NCBI RefSeq assembly: GCF_001949145.1
Contig: NW_019091356.1
Location: 1,960,022 to 1,996,692, forward strand
From: Acanthaster planci
Lineage: Eukaryota; Echinodermata; Asteroidea; Valvatida; Acanthasteridae
DNA length: 36,671 nt
Direction of reading: 5' to 3'
The notes beneath the pieces are model-generated. The model had not been told where the DNA came from and searched no databases. It was given only the letters and a program-made list of their open reading frames with translations. Position numbers and translations under genes: made by a program. Positions 32,134-36,671 of this stretch are shown here, piece after piece; position 1 is the first letter of the stretch, and the number at the start of each line of letters is the position of its first letter.

Positions 32134-33358
32134 TTTTGCCTCCAAAAAATCTACGTTGCACTTGCAGTTAGAAAACAGTAAGTTTGTGCACCAGGTTATG
32201 GCATAAAATACTCAGACTTCCCCATATAGTTTACCTGCATGGCAGGGCTACCATAAAGGAACCAGACTTAACTTTTCCCTCCTTGTAAACTTTAATGCCA
32301 ATACGCAAAATTAAAGTAGTTATGCCTTCATTCCCCCCAAAATGGAGAAAAGTTTCATTCGTAGGTTATGAATAAGTATCATCTTTTATGAAGTTCTACT
32401 TGATTGTAAAACGTTACATAAAGGTAAAAACAACTGCTCTTTGACAAATCTAAAGAACAGTGACAGGCCGTCGCGGATTAATAAATTGAAAGTTATGTGT
32501 GAAGCTGTTTACCACTGCTTTACCGGTTGATTTAAATGTCTGCACCGCAGCAATAAAAATCCTCACCCAACACGGTCAACAGAACAGGTCAAATGTGGCA
32601 TCGCTATTTTTCTGAGGGAGTGAGTTTAAGCAGCATTTAGTGTTTCTTATATTTATCATCCAGCCGGAGAAAAATCTGGGAAATTTAATTGCGATTATAA
32701 AAAGGGGAGCATATGCAGCGCAGTAGGCCTAACGTTATTGTAAGCTGCACGGCGATGACATTCACAGCCCGGCACCATGCATGGTGCGAGCCAGGCAGAC
32801 CCTTTGTTGACAAGAATATCAAATCATGATGCATGTATGATCACCTGGTGATGTACATGTCACGCATATAATAAAGTTAGAAATCACTTTAATAATATTT
32901 TAAGCTTCTTTTCTACTACTAGGCCTAGTGCATAATCATTGTAAGTCATGTAGCCTTGGCCCTAATTGTTTAAAAATGGACATGTTATGCGCATGTTTCT
33001 CTGTTCGGTCTCCATTGAATTTAGGCCTAAAGGTTTTGTGTTGGTGCAGAATGATTGTTTTTTGGAACTTATAATTGGTCTGCCGAGATAGATTGTACTG
33101 CTTACATTGTCGTGGCTTTGTTTTCACCAGATTGAATTGAAATTTTATTTCATTTTGAATTTTAATATTTAATTTTAGGACGTTTTGCTAGTTGCTTGAA
33201 TGCATTCTGCTGCATTCCTGGTGTAGATTGCAAGATATAGTTTAGTATCTTTGGCTTAGATTTTCAGTAGAATTTCAGATTTCTTTGTGGGTTAAATTTG
33301 ACGTCACTGTTTTGACATTTCTGTACCCAGGTCACATTTTTCGCAAGACTGAGCTGTG
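32134..33358. promoter_or_regulatory. Shared divergent promoter region of PEX11G and CENPE
   Basis: About 1.2 kb between the two start codons contains the 5' leaders and promoters of both genes. No coding sequence is supported. It contains a perfect 16-bp palindrome (GCACCATGCATGGTGC, 32772-32787) and three TAGGCCTA octamers (32724, 32920, 33022), the last two within 12-bp palindromes. No TATA box clearly belongs to either gene. Assignment as a bidirectional promoter is from gene arrangement only. Confidence 0.5.
32772..32787. repeat. 16-bp perfect palindrome GCACCATGCATGGTGC
   Basis: The sequence equals its own reverse complement. It lies between the divergent PEX11G and CENPE starts, so a binding site for a homodimeric factor is conceivable but unproven. 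Confidence 0.85.
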
Positions 33359-33405
33359 ATGGATAATGTACATGTTGCTATTCGAGTGCGTCCCTTAATT
33401 CAGAG
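33359..33405 (+). CDS. CENPE exon 1
   Basis: Encodes [15 protein letters not shown] plus two bases. This is the first motor-domain beta strand with the kinesin RVRP signature. The donor is GTATGT, phase 2. Confidence 0.88.
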
Positions 33406-36400
33406 GTATGTTCACTTAGAAGTGTTTTTTTAATGATTTATTAATATTACCAGTGATGGCAACATCAAATTTTCCTTTTAAAACTGAAAAGAACAGATGA
33501 AGGACCCAAGAGTAGTACCAAAGGCCCTTCGTGTAAAAATGAGCAGTTAAAAAAAGAGAACAGCTAAGTGATACATAACAGGTTTTGTGCAAGTGCTTTA
33601 TGGCATTGCCTTCCAATTAGCACAACACGTTTTGTCACAATGTGCTAATCTGTTTCCCCCAGGGAGAAGCAAGTGGATGCAGTGACACACTGGAAGGCAG
33701 ACACCCACACAATCACCCAGGTGGACCAGCGGGGCAAGGCCTGCAGGAAGGAATACCTGTTTGGTGAGTCAGAAAAGGCCAAGTCTTTCCATTTGTTGAA
33801 AATTGTGAGATGGAATCAGGCTAGGAAGTGGATAATCCTCCCTCGCGTAGTTCCACAGTGTCGCAACTTATGTAATGTGTTGAAGCATCTCAGGACCACC
33901 GTTTACTACCTTTATCAAGTGGGATTTCCCTACAACTCCAGGATGAACTTAACAGTGACATAACAGTACTTTCTGAGCGTCTTGATGACATGAAGTTCCC
34001 AGGTTTGATCAACTCTACACATGCTTCATGTAATCACAGAGAACTGGGCTGTTTGTAATTAATTCCATGAACAGCCGCTTTTCGAGTCAAAGCAAAGGGG
34101 AAATAATGAATAGCAGTTGAAATATCTTCTCTGAACTCATAGCAACTGTACACAGACAGCAAGGATCGCTAGGCTAGAGACAAAACGGACGACTTAAACC
34201 GAGTTTCGACTGTTTTTCCTGCATCTCTACCTGTTATAGATCGTGTGTTTGACTCCAGCGAGACAACCAATGACGTGTACGAGGAGATTGCTCAGCCTAT
34301 CGTGGTGGAGGCCATGGATGGCATTAACGGTAAACAAATTAAAGTTTCTATTTCATTTTGGCATTTTTCTATTCATTAGACTGTCGAGTTCACTTGTTGC
34401 CAATCAGATCTGAAAGGTGAAATTTATATTCCGTTTTGAAAACAAGTCATGATTATGTCTATGGCACAGTGCCAGTTTGTGGAAATCAACATGAACTTGT
34501 GCAGGAATCATATGTAGAAATGAGTACACAACAAATTATGAAATTGAAGGGTTGGCTGGGAACACGTACTTTGTCGCACCGGTGACAAATCTTTTCAGTT
34601 GGTTCGTCAATGAACGAAACAGTTTGACTTAATTTATTTCCATCCATAAAGGTACAAACACCTTTACTAGCCAATTGGTTATTATACAAAAACGTTACAA
34701 AATAAAGCAAATTTTATGGTGTTAAGAAATCCTCAGCCCGGAAGGGCAAAACAGCTAAAGTGGGAAAAATCCGTCCATTTTCTTTGCAGGCACAATTTTT
34801 GCCTACGGGCAAACATCGAGTGGAAAGACTTATACCATGATGGGGGACAGTGAATCCCCTGGCATCATCCCCTGTGCGGTACAAGACATCTTTGACAGCA
34901 TTCAGAATGTAAGATTTCCAACTGGAGCTCCTCACAACAGACCTTTCTGTCGCTTACAAACATAGCCTACCATTTTGCACAGGTGGCCAAAGTTGAAAGG
35001 TTTATTTCAACATTTTAAGTCATATTTGAGGACCTCAAATGATGATAAAATATTAATTTAATATAGGGAATAATGCAAGTGCCACGTTATGAGTAATCCC
35101 TATTGAATCACTTTGTAATAATACGAGTAAACAGCATGAGAAATGATTTATAACCACTGTGCACCAGTCTCCAGATAATGTGTAAATAAGCAGGAATTTC
35201 CTGTCTTGTAACAAGGAGGATGACTGTGCTCTGGAAAGTTTTTTCTGCAGTAAAGCCAGTATTAGATGTCTGTACTCATCCCAAATGGTTGAGTGATTTC
35301 CATGGAGTGTATGCACATACAGGCTCACACAGTCCAGGGAGGTTGAGCCATGTGTAAAACCCTTGAGTGGCCCTCGGCCACGGATGGGCATTGTAGCAAA
35401 TATTGCTTCATGACTGTCTCGGGGTTTTTAAAACACTACGATGTGGTAAGAAATGTCTCACAAGTCTTGAACAAATGACCACCAACGGTCATCATTTGTG
35501 TTGTCCAACTTTTGTAATGGACTGTAATTTTCAGCCAATAATAAATTCCCCGCCTTGGACAAGTTTAACCCCTGCACGGCGGGATTATTTTGACCTTGAC
35601 TGCTGGGCTGTGGTATGCCCTGAATGGAGGGCTTTGTCCAGCAGCAGGCCCCATTGAACCAGCAGCTGCATGGTGAATAGACTGTATGGATGGGTGGGTA
35701 TGAACTAAGCCTCACACAACGGTGCGGTAGTAGCAGTCCTCCGTAGCGAAGGGGTTAAGAAAATCACAAGGGCATGATGTGTATATATAAGAGTCCAGAG
35801 ATTATTTGGGTTATTTTCCCCTGCAGACACCGAACCGCGAGTTCCTCCTGCGAGTCAGCTACATGGAGCTGTATAACGAAGGGCTGTGTGACCTGCTGAG
35901 TAACGAGAAAAAGAGCCTCCAAATCAGAGAAGTTGATGTGAGTGCCGAGAATCCATCTCTCCTTCTCACTCCCTCCTCATGTACATCCCAATCTGTAGAT
36001 TCTCCACCCTATGTTTTCATTTCCTTTCCTTACCCTTCATCTAACCCCCCCTCCCCGACCAGTAAAGACTGGAGTTGTGTTCATAATTTGCCGCTATCCT
36101 TTTTTGACAGCCTTGACCCTTTCTCTGAAGTGTCTACCCACTGGGCCATTTACTCTTTTTCTTAACTTTTATCTAACACTAGTGGTTAACAGACCCCCTG
36201 GCACCATCCCTTTTCATACCCTCACTGGTTACATCAATTTGTTCTATTCCCCTCAGAAGCCCCTAACTAGTTTTTTTTCTCTTCTTTGCATCGCTTCTCT
36301 GTTCATTTCCTGCTTCAACACTACCCCTGAGCTTATTTTATTCTATTATAATTTTTTTATCTTGGAAATCTTGGCATGAATAGGACACCATCACATGGCC

Positions 36401-36626
36401 CCATTACGCAGTTTGTTACCTCAACCTAGTTATTATTTGACGATTGATCCATTTAACCTCCAATCAAATGAGCACTCAGTTTACAGCCATTATTCTGGTT
36501 GTAGGCTAACCTAATGATTTCTTTTCCCTTTCCACTGCCCTCAGAAACGTGTCTTTGTCCACGACTTGACGGAAGAAGTTGTCACCCAGCCAGAGGATGT
36601 CCTTCAGCTGCTCAAGAAAGGAGAAG
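33359..36626 (+). CDS. Centromere-associated kinesin CENP-E (kinesin-7), N-terminal motor, partial
   Basis: The exons 33359-33405, 33663-33763, 34240-34329, 34790-34908, 35827-35937 and 36545-36626 join in phase to 183 residues plus one base, and the gene continues beyond the window. The start ATG has an in-frame TGA three codons upstream. The order is beta-1 strand [10 protein letters not shown] (4-13), [33 protein letters not shown] (about 50-69), the P-loop GQTSSGKT (86-93, the position I recall for human CENP-E), [31 protein letters not shown] and VHDLTEEVV. The [15 protein letters not shown]-type block and the early residues point to CENP-E over other kinesins. CENP-E is a plus-end microtubule motor of mitotic kinetochores that moves chromosomes to the spindle equator. 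Switch motifs, coiled coil and tail lie outside the window. Confidence 0.9.
33663..33763 (+). CDS. CENPE exon 2
   Basis: Encodes residues 17-49 ([20 protein letters not shown], ending KEYLF). The acceptor is TTTCCCCCAG and the donor GTGAGT, phase 1. Confidence 0.9.
34240..34329 (+). CDS. CENPE exon 3
   Basis: Encodes residues 51-79, including [18 protein letters not shown]. The phase is 1-1. The acceptor is CTGTTATAG and the donor GTAAAC. Confidence 0.92.
34790..34908 (+). CDS. CENPE exon 4: P-loop
   Basis: Encodes residues 81-119 with [18 protein letters not shown] (nucleotide-binding P-loop) and [11 protein letters not shown]. The acceptor is TCTTTGCAG and the donor GTAAGA, phase 0. Confidence 0.95.
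35827..35937 (+). CDS. CENPE exon 5
   Basis: Encodes residues 120-156: [20 protein letters not shown] and [16 protein letters not shown]. The acceptor is TTCCCCTGCAG and the donor GTGAGT, phase 0. Confidence 0.95.
36545..36626 (+). CDS. CENPE exon 6 (last one in the window)
   Basis: Encodes residues 157-183: [20 protein letters not shown] and LKKGE. The acceptor is CTGCCCTCAG and the donor GTATAA, phase 1. The gene continues to the right of the window. Confidence 0.92.
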
Positions 36627-36671
36627 GTATAATATTTGTACTCTACAGATATTTCTTCTCCATGAGATAAT

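Noticed and set aside
32131-32145. Upstream PEX11G start four codons earlier
   Set aside because: That codon is TTG (read L-E-A-K before the Met); the first ATG is at 32133 and gives an N-terminus beginning MAS like the known gamma form.

Overview
This is a eukaryotic nuclear window. Every recognisable gene is split by GT-AG introns of about 0.3 to 2.3 kb. The gene content (a CENP-E type kinesin, a PEX11-gamma peroxisome protein and an EGF-repeat membrane receptor), CpG-rich 5' ends and abundant palindromic words such as TACATGTA and TAGGCCTA suggest an invertebrate animal. A deuterostome such as an echinoderm, hemichordate or lancelet is my best guess, but the sequence does not settle it. 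There are no bacterial operons, CRISPR arrays or insertion sequences.

Layout. Positions 1 to about 17580 are almost gene-free. They hold a fold-back inverted repeat at 2815-3067, one convincing first coding exon of an unidentified type II membrane protein on the minus strand (5580-5770) with a possible CpG-rich non-coding exon upstream (about 6557-6700), and otherwise only short uninformative open frames. Positions 17784-26130 (+) hold a complete seven-exon receptor gene of 762 codons plus stop: signal peptide, EGF-like ectodomain, one transmembrane helix, and a long tyrosine-rich cytoplasmic tail with many candidate SH2-docking sites, including three YAKP boxes. Its large fifth intron contains a tRNA-derived SINE fragment, a run of 103 undetermined bases and a 37-bp-arm palindrome. 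Positions 26131 to about 28900 are a likely long 3' UTR and spacer, followed by a 47-bp hairpin-bearing tandem repeat (28908-29107).

Positions 29942-32133 (-) hold a complete four-exon PEX11-gamma gene of 250 codons plus stop, tail-to-tail with the receptor. Positions 33359-36626 (+) hold the first six coding exons of a CENP-E (kinesin-7) motor, which runs off the right edge. PEX11G and CENPE are head-to-head across about 1.2 kb that is rich in palindromes.

The genes do not form a pathway. They act at the cell surface (receptor), the peroxisome (PEX11G) and the kinetochore or spindle (CENP-E). Exon joins were checked by hand: phases agree across every junction in all three models. The most unusual biology is the receptor tail. 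The most unusual DNA structures are the palindrome beside the sequence gap, the fold-back element and the hairpin tandem repeat.
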